Shown here: one piece after another, positions 17,115 through 26,374 of the stretch
Layout: each line of letters opens with the position of its first letter
Position numbering within the stretch: position 1 is the first letter of the stretch
NCBI RefSeq assembly: GCF_001541225.1
Contig: NZ_LMTS01000158.1
Location: 9,675 to 73,674, forward strand
Origin: Variovorax sp. WDL1
Lineage (GTDB): Bacteria > Pseudomonadota > Gammaproteobacteria > Burkholderiales > Burkholderiaceae_C
Length of the DNA stretch: 64,000 nucleotides
Reading direction: 5' to 3'
The notes under the pieces: model-generated
Database searches by the model: none
What the model saw: only the letters and a program-made list of their open reading frames with translations
What the model was told of the DNA's origin: nothing
Position numbers and translations under genes: made by a program

Positions 17115-18142
17115 CCGCACAAAACCGTCTGTCCGTTCTGTTCTCCGACATCGCACCGGCGGACCAGGCCGCGCTGCAGCAACGGCTTCCGACCCACTGG
17201 CACGCGCACTTCGTCCAGAACGAACGCCTGGTGGTATCCGATGTCGGCGATGAAGACACCGAGGTGCTGTGCGTCTTCGTGCGCACGCGCGTTGACGAAT
17301 CGGTGCTCCGGTTGCTGCCGCGCGTGCGGCTCGTGGCAACGCGCTCCGCGGGCTTCGATCACATCGACCTGCAGGCTTGCCGCCGACGCGGCATTGCCGT
17401 GTGCAACGTGCCGGACTATGGGTCCGCCAGCGTCGCCGAACATGCCTTCGCGCTGCTGCTGGGCGTGGCTCGCCATCTGACACAAGCCCACGAGCGGGCG
17501 CGCCAAGGTTCTTTCGCTTACCGCGGCCTCACCGGCTTCGAGCTGGAAGGAAAGACGCTGGGCATCGTCGGGCTGGGCCGGATCGGGCGCCACGTGGCCC
17601 GTATCGCCCTGGGCTTCGGCATGGAAGTTCTCGCGTACGACCCGGCCCTCGCCCCATCGCTCGACATCACGGCAGCACCCATCGCCGGCGTCCGCGTGGT
17701 GACGTGGGAGCAGATCCTGCAAAGCAGCGATGTTCTGAGCCTTCATGTTCCGGCCACGCAGGCCACGCACCACCTTCTCGATGGCCAGGCCTTCGCGCGC
17801 ATGAAACCGGGCATGGTACTGATCAACACGGCACGGGGTGCGCTCATCGACGACGCCGCCCTGCTGCACGCACTGGAGGCAGGTACCGTCGCCGCAGCAG
17901 GACTGGACGTGCTGGAACAGGAAGGGGATCTGTCTCCCGAAGTGCCCACGGGCTGCGGCGGACTGGGTTGCGATACCGGCTGGTCGGCATCCAGCCCACT
18001 GCTGACGCATCCGCGTGTGCTCGTGACACCGCATGTCGGGTTCAATACGTCGGAGGCGATCGCGCGCATCCTCGACGAGACCATCTCGAACATCGCAGCC
18101 TGGCATGCGGGCCGCCTGCGCAACAGGTTGGATGAGCCATGA
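17111..18142 (+). CDS. D-2-hydroxyacid dehydrogenase (D-lactate dehydrogenase-like)
   Basis: A 343-residue NAD-dependent enzyme. It has the N-terminal catalytic-domain motif RSAGFDHIDLQA, the Rossmann glycine motif LGIVGLGRIGRHVARIALG (about 152-170), NTARGALIDDAALLHAL with the catalytic Arg, and PHVGFNTSEA carrying the catalytic His. The fold and overall match are to D-lactate dehydrogenase (LdhA type), reducing pyruvate to D-lactate and regenerating NAD+. The same frame is open further upstream but overlaps DUF6629, so ATG 17111 is used. It fits a fermentative role next to GAPDH. Confidence 0.85.
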   Translation: MTAQNRLSVLFSDIAPADQAALQQRLPTHWHAHFVQNERLVVSDVGDEDTEVLCVFVRTRVDESVLRLLPRVRLVATRSAGFDHIDLQACRRRGIAVCNVPDYGSASVAEHAFALLLGVARHLTQAHERARQGSFAYRGLTGFELEGKTLGIVGLGRIGRHVARIALGFGMEVLAYDPALAPSLDITAAPIAGVRVVTWEQILQSSDVLSLHVPATQATHHLLDGQAFARMKPGMVLINTARGALIDDAALLHALEAGTVAAAGLDVLEQEGDLSPEVPTGCGGLGCDTGWSASSPLLTHPRVLVTPHVGFNTSEAIARILDETISNIAAWHAGRLRNRLDEP

Positions 18143-19761
18143 CGCGACCGAACCGCCCCGTTTCCACCGTGCGTCTTGCGGGCCGCCCAACGCAACGCTC
18201 GGCGCTGCGCCGGGCCACGCAGATCGCTATGGCCCTGAGCGGGTTCCTGCTCTGGGTGGCCTGGCACCGGGGCCTGATGCGCTGCGATACCCACCGGGCG
18301 GCCGACCGCTTCGCCGAAGTGCTGCAGCGATTGGGCACGACCTTCGTGAAGCTGGGCCAGCATCTCAGCCTGCGGGCCGACATTCTGGCGCCCGATGCGC
18401 AAGAGGCTCTGGCCAGCCTGCAGGCCAATGTGGCGCCGTTTCCTCCCGAGCAGGCGGTCCAGGAGGTCGAGGCGGCGCTCGGCCGCCCATGGCAGCAGCT
18501 CTTCGCACGCTTCGACATGCACGCGCTCGCCGCGGCCTCGATCGCCCAGATTCATCGTGCAGCCCTGCCGGACGGGACGGAAGTGGTGGTGAAGATCCGC
18601 CGCCCTGGCGCGGCCGAGCAGGCCGAGACCGACATGCGCATCCTGCGCCGCATCGTCCTGGTCATGCAGGGGCTCGTGCCCTCGCTGCGTCGCTGGGGGC
18701 TGGCAGCCATCGTGGACGAGGTTGCGGCCAACTTCCGCTACGAGATGGATTTGTCGCGCGAGGCAGCTTCCGTGCGACGTTTCGCCGACGCCTGGCGCGG
18801 CTCTGCCGACATCGTGATCCCCGACGTCGTGGACGGCCTGTGCACGCCGACCGTCATGGTCCAGCAGTTCAGCCACGGAGCTCACCTGCACGGTCTGCCT
18901 TCGTCCACCGCGGTGGCGGCCGCGGGCAAACTCGTGGACAGCTACGTCGCCCAGATCTTCCGCGATGGCTTCTTCCACGGCGATCCCCATCCCGGCAACG
19001 TCTTCGTGATGGACGATGGCCGCATATGCCTGCACGACTTCGGCATCGTGGGCCGGGTCGACGGCAACATGCGGCGGGCGCTGGTGGCGTTCGCCCTGGC
19101 CTTCGTCGAGCAGGATGCCGAATGGGTGGTCGATGCCTGGCTCGACCTGGGCCTGCTCGGCGACGGCACCGATCGGGCCGTGTTCGTGCCTGTCGTGCGT
19201 GCCCTGGTCGCAGACTGCGCACAGAGGCCGCTGAAGGACTGGTCGCTCTCAGGTGCTCTCGCGCAGCTCGTGGCGGCGGGCCGGACCCAGGAAGTCCGGC
19301 TGCCCAGGGACCTCCTCGTGCTCACGCGTACCCTGTTGTTGCTCGAAGGGACGGTGCGCCTGCTGGCACCCGAGTTTTCCATCATCGAAGCCATCTCTCG
19401 CCACACGACCACGGGCGTCTTCGACGAGCCCAAGTCTGCGGCATCGCAGCGTCTGCCATATGAACTGGGGAACGCGGCCCACGCCCTGCCCTCCCTGATG
19501 GCGCGGCGTCTGCACAGCGTCTTGCGGCAGGGTGACCTGCTGCAACTGTCGATCAAGCCGGATGCCAGGATGCTGAGCGGGATCGACCGCCTCGGCCGTC
19601 GCGTCGCGCTGGCGCTCGTGACGCTCGGCCTGTACATCGCATCGAGCTTGTTGATGCAGCACGGCGTGGGCCCGCGCTGGGGCGACATGCCGGTACTCGC
19701 GCTGCTGGGCTATGCGCTGGCGATCCGGTTCACGTTTTCCATCGCGCGCAGCCGCGGCTGA
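18139..19761 (+). CDS. ABC1/AarF (UbiB family) atypical kinase
   Basis: A 540-residue protein. The KxGQ motif (FVKLGQHLSLRADIL, about 70-84), the Ala-rich nucleotide loop (AAASIAQIHRA), the catalytic HGDPHPGN (about 279-286) and the metal-binding DFG (HDFGIVGR) are all present. Two C-terminal hydrophobic helices anchor it to the membrane. UbiB proteins support ubiquinone synthesis or lipid traffic through ATPase activity. This copy lies in an energy-metabolism block rather than with ubi genes, so it is probably an accessory paralogue. The start overlaps the dehydrogenase stop. Confidence 0.9.
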   Translation: MTRPNRPVSTVRLAGRPTQRSALRRATQIAMALSGFLLWVAWHRGLMRCDTHRAADRFAEVLQRLGTTFVKLGQHLSLRADILAPDAQEALASLQANVAPFPPEQAVQEVEAALGRPWQQLFARFDMHALAAASIAQIHRAALPDGTEVVVKIRRPGAAEQAETDMRILRRIVLVMQGLVPSLRRWGLAAIVDEVAANFRYEMDLSREAASVRRFADAWRGSADIVIPDVVDGLCTPTVMVQQFSHGAHLHGLPSSTAVAAAGKLVDSYVAQIFRDGFFHGDPHPGNVFVMDDGRICLHDFGIVGRVDGNMRRALVAFALAFVEQDAEWVVDAWLDLGLLGDGTDRAVFVPVVRALVADCAQRPLKDWSLSGALAQLVAAGRTQEVRLPRDLLVLTRTLLLLEGTVRLLAPEFSIIEAISRHTTTGVFDEPKSAASQRLPYELGNAAHALPSLMARRLHSVLRQGDLLQLSIKPDARMLSGIDRLGRRVALALVTLGLYIASSLLMQHGVGPRWGDMPVLALLGYALAIRFTFSIARSRG

Positions 19762-19788
19762 GGCGCCTCATCAAGCAAGGAGTCAGGC

Positions 19789-20844
19789 ATGAACAAGGTC
19801 AGAGTGGCGGTGAACGGATACGGTGTGATCGGCAAGCGGGTGGCGGATGCGGTCGCACTCCAGGAGGACATGGCGCTAGCCGGCGTCGCGGATGTGGTGC
19901 ACGACTATCGCCTGCAGGTGGCCGCGCAGCGCGCTTTCCCGATTTACGCGGCGACCGCTGAAGCCGCACAATCGATGCGTGCTGCGGGGCTTCCTGTCGC
20001 GGGCGATCTGGCCGACCTGCTCGCCAACGCGGACGTCGTGGTCGATTGCACACCCAAGAAAGTCGCCGCGGTCAACAAGAGGGCGTACGACGCTGCCGGT
20101 GTGAAGTCCATCTTCCATGGCGGCGAGTCCCACGCGTTGACCGGTCATTCGTTCGTCGCGCAGGAGAACTACGCAACCGCGATCGGCCGCACCTCCACCC
20201 GGGTGGTGTCCTGCAACACGACGTCGATCGTGCGCACCCTGGGGGCGCTTCGGACAGCGGGCCTGCTCAAGCGAGCCCGCGGGACGCTGATCCGCCGGGC
20301 TTCCGACCCGTGGGAGGCGCATGCGGAGGGCATCATCAACACGCTCGTGCCGGAGAAGACGATCCCCAGCCATCAGGGACCGGACGCGCGCACTGTGATC
20401 CCGGACCTGGACGTCGTCACGATCGCGGTCAAGGCGCCGCACAACAGCAGCCACCTGCACACCTGGTGGGTCGAACTGACGAGGCCGGCCACGCGCGACG
20501 AGGTGCTGGCGGCCTTTCGCGCTGCGCCACGGATCGCGTTCGTGCGATCCTCGGATGGTCTCGTGGCCCTCAACAGCACGGTGGAACTGATGGCCGATCT
20601 CGGCCGCCCGCGCGGCGACCTGTGGGAGGTCGCGTTGTGGGAGGACGTGCTTTCGGTCGATGGCGATCAGGCGTACTACACCTACCAGGTCTTCAACCAG
20701 GCGATCGTAATCCCCGAGACCATCGATGCCATTCGCGCCTTGAGCGGCATCGAGACCGATCCCCAGGTGTCGATGGCGCGCACCGATGCTTCGCTGGGAC
20801 TGCAGCGTGATTTCATCCGTGACCGCGTCCAGGTTCGACGATGA
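19789..20844 (+). CDS. Type II (archaeal-type) glyceraldehyde-3-phosphate dehydrogenase
   Basis: A 351-residue phosphorylating GAPDH of the archaeal class. The nucleotide-binding start VAVNGYGVIGKRVADAVALQ, the catalytic Cys in SCNTTSIVRTL (Cys about 142), HNSSHLHTWWVEL and DQAYYTYQVFNQAIVIPE all follow archaeal rather than bacterial GapA. It makes 1,3-bisphosphoglycerate from GAP. GAP is also a product of phosphoketolase, whose likely gene is at 23828. It overlaps the DUF4010 gene by ATGA. Presence of an archaeal enzyme form in a proteobacterium suggests ancient transfer. Confidence 0.92.
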   Translation: MNKVRVAVNGYGVIGKRVADAVALQEDMALAGVADVVHDYRLQVAAQRAFPIYAATAEAAQSMRAAGLPVAGDLADLLANADVVVDCTPKKVAAVNKRAYDAAGVKSIFHGGESHALTGHSFVAQENYATAIGRTSTRVVSCNTTSIVRTLGALRTAGLLKRARGTLIRRASDPWEAHAEGIINTLVPEKTIPSHQGPDARTVIPDLDVVTIAVKAPHNSSHLHTWWVELTRPATRDEVLAAFRAAPRIAFVRSSDGLVALNSTVELMADLGRPRGDLWEVALWEDVLSVDGDQAYYTYQVFNQAIVIPETIDAIRALSGIETDPQVSMARTDASLGLQRDFIRDRVQVRR

Positions 20845-22103
20845 GTGAATTCGATGATCCCGCGCTGGTCGGGCTCGGGCTGGCACTCGCTTCGGGACTT
20901 CTGATCGGCCTGGAACGGGGATGGCAGCAACGCGAGCGGCCCGAGGGACATCGCGTCGCGGGCGTTCGCACCTTTGCGCTGATCGGCCTGCTCGGCGGCC
21001 TTGGCGGGCTGCTGGCCCAGCGCTGGGGAGCCGGCATGCTCATCGCGCTGCTCGTACTCGTCGGGGTGTATCTGGTGGTGGGCTACCTGGTGACGGCGCA
21101 TATGCATGCCGTGATGGGACTGACCACGTCCGTCGCCGCCCTTGCGACTTTCGCCATCGGGGCGCTGGCGACCAGTGGCGCTTGGCGCGTTTCGGCGGTC
21201 GCCGCCGTGGTCGTGCTGGCGCTGCTGCGTTTCAAGCAGCTCTTGCACGCCGGCGTCGGCAAGCTGTCCGAGGCGGAGATCAGCAGCGGCACGCAGTTGC
21301 TGTTGATCAGCGTGGTCGTACTGCCCGTACTCCCTGATCGTGGCTTTGGCCCCTATGAGGCGTTGAATCCCTATCGCCTTTGGTGGGCCGTTGTCCTGCT
21401 GGCAGTGCTGTCGTTCGCTGGGTTCGTCCTGATGCGCTCGCTCGGCAGGAAACGAGGGCTGGTATTCACAGCGCTGCTCGGCGGGATCGTGTCGAGCACC
21501 GCCACCACGGCCACGTTGGCGCGCTGGGCCGGGCAGACGCCAGGCTGGCATCCACTGGCAGCGGCGGGGGCGGCGCTCGCCTGCGCAGCCATGTTTGCGC
21601 GCATGGCGGCTCTCGTCGCCATCGCAGCCCCCGGCATCGGCTGGGACCCGGTGGTCATCTTCGTGGCCATGGCCGTGGCTGGCGGTGTTCTGGGGACGTT
21701 CCTGGCGGCGCGGTCGCCCGCCGACGACTTGCCCGAACTTCAGCTTGGCAACCCATTGCAGCTGCGCTCCGCGCTCCAGTTCGCAGCCTTCCTGGCCGCG
21801 GTGATGCTGGCAGGCCGCTTTCTTGCCGATCGCTTCGGGGATGCTGGCGTCATGCTGACCGCCGCTGCCTCGGGTCTGGTGGACGTCGATGCGATCACGC
21901 TCTCGATTGGCCGCCTGGTGACCGAGGGCGCCGTCACCGCCGCTTCGGCCACCCTGGCCTTGTTCATCGCCGCATCCGTCAATCAGGTCACCAAACTTGT
22001 CCTGTTGATGTCGCTGGGCGGTAGGGCGCTCGCATGGAGAGTGCTCCCGTCGTACGCGGCCATGGCTGCTGCTGGCTTTGCCGTCGCCCTGGGCTTGACC
22101 TGA
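20841..22103 (+). CDS. MgtC/DUF4010-family membrane protein
   Basis: A 420-residue polytopic protein. The N-terminal third has the MgtC-like pattern GLALASGLLIGLERGWQQRE then EGHRVAGVRTFALIGLLGGL. The rest is the DUF4010 hydrophobic domain with about ten helices, including GGIVSSTATTATLARWAGQ and AASGLVDVDAITLSI. Transport or magnesium-related roles are guessed for the family but not shown. It is the last gene of the plus-strand block and converges on the SDR gene with an 8-base gap. Confidence 0.82.
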   Translation: MSEFDDPALVGLGLALASGLLIGLERGWQQRERPEGHRVAGVRTFALIGLLGGLGGLLAQRWGAGMLIALLVLVGVYLVVGYLVTAHMHAVMGLTTSVAALATFAIGALATSGAWRVSAVAAVVVLALLRFKQLLHAGVGKLSEAEISSGTQLLLISVVVLPVLPDRGFGPYEALNPYRLWWAVVLLAVLSFAGFVLMRSLGRKRGLVFTALLGGIVSSTATTATLARWAGQTPGWHPLAAAGAALACAAMFARMAALVAIAAPGIGWDPVVIFVAMAVAGGVLGTFLAARSPADDLPELQLGNPLQLRSALQFAAFLAAVMLAGRFLADRFGDAGVMLTAAASGLVDVDAITLSIGRLVTEGAVTAASATLALFIAASVNQVTKLVLLMSLGGRALAWRVLPSYAAMAAAGFAVALGLT

Positions 22104-22111
22104 AACAGCGA

Positions 22112-22942
22112 TCAGCTATCGAAGGCCACCGATCGCGCCAGACTCTCCTGCGCTTCAAGGGCAGACAGCCTGCCCTTGAGCGCCGCCTGGATGACGCCGA
22201 AGGCGTCACCGCCCAGCGCCACCCGAAGCGGTGGCTTCTCGCTCGTGGCCGTGTCGAAGATCCGGTGCGCGATCTTCTGCGGATCGAGCGTGTACAACTC
22301 GTCACCCGCGTTCTCGAACATCGCGCGAATCTGTCCAGCGGGCGTGTCCTGATAGGCGGGGTTCGCCGGCGCGTACTGCAAATTGCGGCTGAAGCTCGTG
22401 CGAGCGCCGCCCGGTTCAATGAGTGTGACGAAGACCCCAAACCCCTCCAGTTCCTGGCGAAGGCATTCGCTGAAGCCTTCCAGACCCCATTTCGCGGCGT
22501 GGTAAAGACTGCTGGTCGGCAGGGAGCCTTGGCCACTGGCGCTGGAGATTTGGATGATCCGACCGGCTCGCCGTGTGCGCATGGCGGGAATGAAGGCCCG
22601 CGTGACGTGCACCGGCGCCAGCAGGTTGAGGCTGATCTGCCCTTCGATGTCCGCGTCGGAAAACTCTTCGGTGGCGCCGATGATGCCGCCGCCGGCGTTG
22701 TTGACCAGGACATCGACCGGGCGGCGGGCCTCGGCGCGCTGGACCACGGGTGCGATGTCCCCCTTCACGGTCACGTCGAGCCGTTCGAAAACGAGCTGGT
22801 CACCGTAGCGTGCTGCCAGGTCGTCGAGCGTCTCGGGACGCCTGACGGTGGCCGTGAGGTCATCCCCCGAAGCCAGGATGATTTCAGCAAGATGGCGACC
22901 GATGCCGCTGGATGCGCCGGTGAGGAACCAATGTCTGGACAT
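22112..22942 (-). CDS. Short-chain dehydrogenase/reductase
   Basis: A 276-residue classical SDR. The cofactor motif TGASSGIGRHLAE (about 8-20), NNAGGG (about 82), the catalytic Ser in QISSASG and the YHAAK motif (Tyr-Lys, about 152-156) are complete. Acidic and basic residues after beta-2 (TVRRPE) favour NADP(H). It is transcribed away from the TetR gene at 23048, and a palindrome sits between them. It is thus probably repressed by that TetR protein and induced by an unknown ligand. Confidence 0.9.
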   Translation of the reverse strand: MSRHWFLTGASSGIGRHLAEIILASGDDLTATVRRPETLDDLAARYGDQLVFERLDVTVKGDIAPVVQRAEARRPVDVLVNNAGGGIIGATEEFSDADIEGQISLNLLAPVHVTRAFIPAMRTRRAGRIIQISSASGQGSLPTSSLYHAAKWGLEGFSECLRQELEGFGVFVTLIEPGGARTSFSRNLQYAPANPAYQDTPAGQIRAMFENAGDELYTLDPQKIAHRIFDTATSEKPPLRVALGGDAFGVIQAALKGRLSALEAQESLARSVAFDS

Positions 22943-22961
22943 AAATGCACTCCTGTGGTTT

Positions 22962-22983
22962 ACTTACCAACTAGTTTGTAAGT
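22962..22983. promoter_or_regulatory. TetR-type operator between SDR and tetR
   Basis: A 22-bp near-perfect palindrome with ACTTAC/GTAAGT outer arms and an AACTAGTT centre; only one symmetric pair fails to match. It is centred in the 105-base divergent intergenic region, 20 bases upstream of the SDR start. That is where a TetR autorepressor would block both promoters. Confidence 0.75.
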
Positions 22984-23047
22984 TAATGGCGCCCGTTTCA
23001 AGCGATGATGGGCGCTCGGATGAAATGTTGTTGAGGAGTAACGGCCC

Positions 23048-23650
23048 ATGGCCAAGAGACGTCCCGCCGAGACCCAGCAAATGCTGCTGGACGCTGCGCT
23101 GGGGGAATTTGCCGAGAACGGGCTGGCGGGGGCACGAATTGACCGGATCGCGGCGGCAGCAGGCATCAGCAAGCCGATGCTTTATGTCCATTTCGGGGAC
23201 AAGGAGGCTCTCTTCGACGCCGTGCTCAGCCGGGAAATCCTCGCCGCGGCGCAGGACGAGCGCTTCGATGCGGACGATCTTCCCGGCTATGCGGGGCGCA
23301 CCTACGATTTGCTCACCGAGCGGCCGCACCTATGGCGGCTCATGACCTGGTTCCACCTGGAGCGAGGCCAAGAAGTGCTCCTGCTCCCCGCCGGTCACAG
23401 CGTACTGGAAGCCAAACATGCGGCCATCACCGCTGCCCAGGCGGAAGGACGCATCACAGCGGATTTCACGCCTGATGAGATCGTGCGACTGGTAGCGACG
23501 ATCGTGCAAACGTGGTGCATGGCACCGGCGGCGAGGGATTCGCAGGAGCACGAGGCGCGCAGACGGGCGATTCAGTTGGCGATTGCGCGGATGCTTTCGC
23601 CTGGCAAATCCCCTCTCCAGCGCGGGAAAATGGTTGACGCCTCGCGCTGA
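23048..23650 (+). CDS. TetR-family transcriptional regulator
   Basis: A 200-residue repressor. The N-terminal helix-turn-helix (MLLDAALGEFAENG, IDRIAAAAGISKPMLYVHFG, DKEALFDAVL, residues 12-60) is typical TetR. The ligand domain resembles the TetR_C groups with WHLERGQEVLLLPAGHSVLE and a C-terminal VATIVQTWCMAP helix. It diverges from the SDR gene over a palindromic operator. The ligand is unknown. Confidence 0.9.
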   Translation: MAKRRPAETQQMLLDAALGEFAENGLAGARIDRIAAAAGISKPMLYVHFGDKEALFDAVLSREILAAAQDERFDADDLPGYAGRTYDLLTERPHLWRLMTWFHLERGQEVLLLPAGHSVLEAKHAAITAAQAEGRITADFTPDEIVRLVATIVQTWCMAPAARDSQEHEARRRAIQLAIARMLSPGKSPLQRGKMVDASR

Positions 23651-23827
23651 ACGCCCGGACAAGGAAGTGCTACTTGGCACGGGAGGACGACATTCAGGCG
23701 CGACGTGGCCATCGGTCCCACAGCCATTCGTCAGACATCCGAACCCAGTGCGACCTGGCAACGCACATGAAGAAGCAGAGTGCGTCGGCGCAATCAGCGT
23801 CCGGTCGTGGGTCGTGCTGGAAGGGGG

Positions 23828-26257
23828 TTAAGCCGAGACCGTGATGACGCGCGGGTCGCCACGCCCCTGCACGGCCGCCCACTCCTCGGCGCTCAGCAAG
23901 CTCTGCGGATCGACACCGAGCCCTTGAGCCGCCTCCGCCGCGACGTGCGCCCACGTGCAACGGTTCGCGAACAGCATGCCGGCCACATCGAGTGTCCCGC
24001 CGCGCGCCTGGTAGCCCAAGGCACGGGTCTGCCGCGCCCCTGTATCGATCCGACGCATCAGGCCCAGCGTCGGCTCGGGTCGCATGTGCGAGACGATGAC
24101 GCGCACGGCGGCAGTCTCCGGGAACAGGGCGCGCAAGGCCTGGTCGCCGGCCACAAAGTCCTGCTCGCGTTCGTCGCGGGGTGCTCTGAAGCGGCCCGGC
24201 TCGATGACGCAGGTCACTGCGGTCCGATGTCCAGCGGCTTCGAGGCGCCGCGCCGCAAGCAGGGCCTGCTGTAGCTGGTATGCGCCGATGGCAACCAGCA
24301 ACACGTCGGGGGCGTCGCAGGGCTTCACCACCCAACCACCCTGATCGACCAAGCGTTCGGCCTGCTCGGCACTCAACTGGCTGGCGACGGCCCGCTTGGG
24401 AACGACCAGCGTCCAGAACTGGCCATGCGAGGCGTAGGCCGCGCGCAGCGCCGCAACGGCACTGTTGGCATCGACCGGGAACAACACGCGCGAGGTGTCG
24501 GACATTTCGCCCAACAGCGCTTCGGCCAGCGTCGGATCCTGGTGCGACTGCTCGTTCTTGCCGTTCTCCCAGGTGTGGGACGTCGCAACCGTGACCACCG
24601 ACAGCCATCCGGGTGGTGTGCCTGCCTGCGTCTGATGTCGCGCGAACAGGATTTCCTGGCGCAGCGCGCCCAGCATCTTGACGGCAAATGCCTCGTAAGA
24701 GACGACCAAGTTGATGCCGCCCTTGTTGCCCAGCGCCGCGCTGACCACCGCTTCTTCGTTGAGCGCCGTGATCACGGCGCCATCGACGGCCTCCGCCAGG
24801 CCCGGTTCGGGCGTGAAGACGCGGTGTTTGAGCAGGTCCAATGTCTGGCCCATGCGGTTGCTGCGCAGCTCGTCCGGATTGCCTACCCGCGGACGCAGCT
24901 GTGGGTTGGCTTGGACGAGGGCCGCGAAGGCTCCGTCGAGTGCCGCCATTGGCGAGACCTCGCCCTGGCCCGCAACATGCCACTGCGGAACCGGAAGTCT
25001 GGGGGCCGCCACCTGGCGGTGCGCCAGGGCATGGTCCCGCTCCAGGGGACGATGCTGCACTTCGTGCCGGCGCAGTAGTGCGACCGCTTCGTCGAGTTCG
25101 TGCGACGGCACGAAGAGAGCGCGAGCACCCTCGTTGAACTGCTGAAGCGCTATCTGGTCGACCCGGGGGTTCCCCTCCAGCGGCAGGTTGTGCGCGGCAT
25201 TGGTTCCAGCACCGGGGAAGCCGAATCCCTTGGGCGCTTCGGCGATGGTGTAGTGGAGGGGTACCGGGTACTGAACGGTGCCCTGCGAAACTCCAGCCGC
25301 GCAGGCCGACAACCGCTCCTCCATCGCGTGAACGGCCCAGGCGAACGCGGCGGGGTCGGTGCCGTCGATCTCCATCGGGTCGAAGCCGTTCAGCCGCAGA
25401 TGCTGGTGGAACCATTCTCGGCCCCCCTGCTGCTGCATGGTGCTGCGCTGTTCGATGCGGCGACCGTTGAGGATCATGAACGGTGCCACGAAGCCGCTGT
25501 CTTCTGCCCGCCACCAGCGCGGCGCCCAGTCACTGCCACGCTGCTCCTCGAAAGCGCCGTCGCTGAGGAACACCACCAGCCGCTCGCCGGGCAAGGGCAT
25601 GTGCACGTACTGCAGTTCGGCAAAGCCGAGATAGCCGCCCTCGGACAGACCGCCTGCCGTATTCGGGCCGACGTGGCTGCCCAGCGGCGAGGCGGGACGC
25701 CCCTGTGCGTCGATCGCGTAGCTATAGAAATCCCGGGCAAAGCGCGTGAGGCCGCTTTCGCTGCGGTCGTATCTCTCGGCGTGGCGCGGCGTCATGTTGC
25801 CCACCAGAAGGTTGCAGGCATCGATGCCCGCGACGCAATGGCCCTGGCCCATCAACCAGCCACGCGTCAACCCACTGAGCGCGTTCGCGGCCAGGTAGCC
25901 GACATAGGCCGGCACGATGTTCAGCGCCCCACCGGTATGCCCCTCCGGCGTCTCCTTGAAATCCTCGGCTCTCATCTCCCGGCCATCGGGATAGACCCGG
26001 TCGGCATAGGTCATGTGAACCGTCAACCACATGCCTGCCACGGCCAGGCGGTCCGCCGACCAGAGCGTGCGATACACCGCGGTTGTGTCGCTCGCCTTGC
26101 CTTCGGCAACCAGCACCTGTGCGAGATCGTGGACTCGCAGTTGCGTGAGATCGTTGTGGGTGATGGGGCCGTGGCCGCGCGCCCAGCGGGCGAACTCGGG
26201 ATCAGACTCGCGGAACACGCGGACGCGCTCGGCGACCCAGGGAAGCTCGTGGTTCAT
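23828..26257 (-). CDS. Phosphoketolase-like enzyme (xylulose-5-P/fructose-6-P phosphoketolase family)
   Basis: An 809-residue TPP-dependent enzyme, the usual phosphoketolase size. ARWARGHGPITHN aligns with the N-terminal active-site region, and SHTWENGKNEQSHQDP with the conserved SHxWRxxxNGxSHQDP block, followed by PVDANSAVAALRAA. The TPP motif is unusual: LSDGAFEEQRGSDW (about 230) instead of the classical GDGExE form. The family cleaves sugar phosphates to acetyl-phosphate and erythrose-4-P or GAP. Acetate kinase (28516) on the same strand could use acetyl-phosphate directly. ATG 26257 is chosen for its AAGGAC site. The divergent motif leaves substrate preference open. Confidence 0.82.
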   Translation of the reverse strand: MNHELPWVAERVRVFRESDPEFARWARGHGPITHNDLTQLRVHDLAQVLVAEGKASDTTAVYRTLWSADRLAVAGMWLTVHMTYADRVYPDGREMRAEDFKETPEGHTGGALNIVPAYVGYLAANALSGLTRGWLMGQGHCVAGIDACNLLVGNMTPRHAERYDRSESGLTRFARDFYSYAIDAQGRPASPLGSHVGPNTAGGLSEGGYLGFAELQYVHMPLPGERLVVFLSDGAFEEQRGSDWAPRWWRAEDSGFVAPFMILNGRRIEQRSTMQQQGGREWFHQHLRLNGFDPMEIDGTDPAAFAWAVHAMEERLSACAAGVSQGTVQYPVPLHYTIAEAPKGFGFPGAGTNAAHNLPLEGNPRVDQIALQQFNEGARALFVPSHELDEAVALLRRHEVQHRPLERDHALAHRQVAAPRLPVPQWHVAGQGEVSPMAALDGAFAALVQANPQLRPRVGNPDELRSNRMGQTLDLLKHRVFTPEPGLAEAVDGAVITALNEEAVVSAALGNKGGINLVVSYEAFAVKMLGALRQEILFARHQTQAGTPPGWLSVVTVATSHTWENGKNEQSHQDPTLAEALLGEMSDTSRVLFPVDANSAVAALRAAYASHGQFWTLVVPKRAVASQLSAEQAERLVDQGGWVVKPCDAPDVLLVAIGAYQLQQALLAARRLEAAGHRTAVTCVIEPGRFRAPRDEREQDFVAGDQALRALFPETAAVRVIVSHMRPEPTLGLMRRIDTGARQTRALGYQARGGTLDVAGMLFANRCTWAHVAAEAAQGLGVDPQSLLSAEEWAAVQGRGDPRVITVSA

Positions 26258-26374
26258 GTGGAAAGTCCTTGAGAGCCGGCACGCAGGTAAGCGCGACGGC
26301 GAGATTGGGAAGGCTGGCGTCTGTGATCGTCTTTCGCGCGCCAGCGGCACGGCCATCTAGCGTTCATGGCTGTG

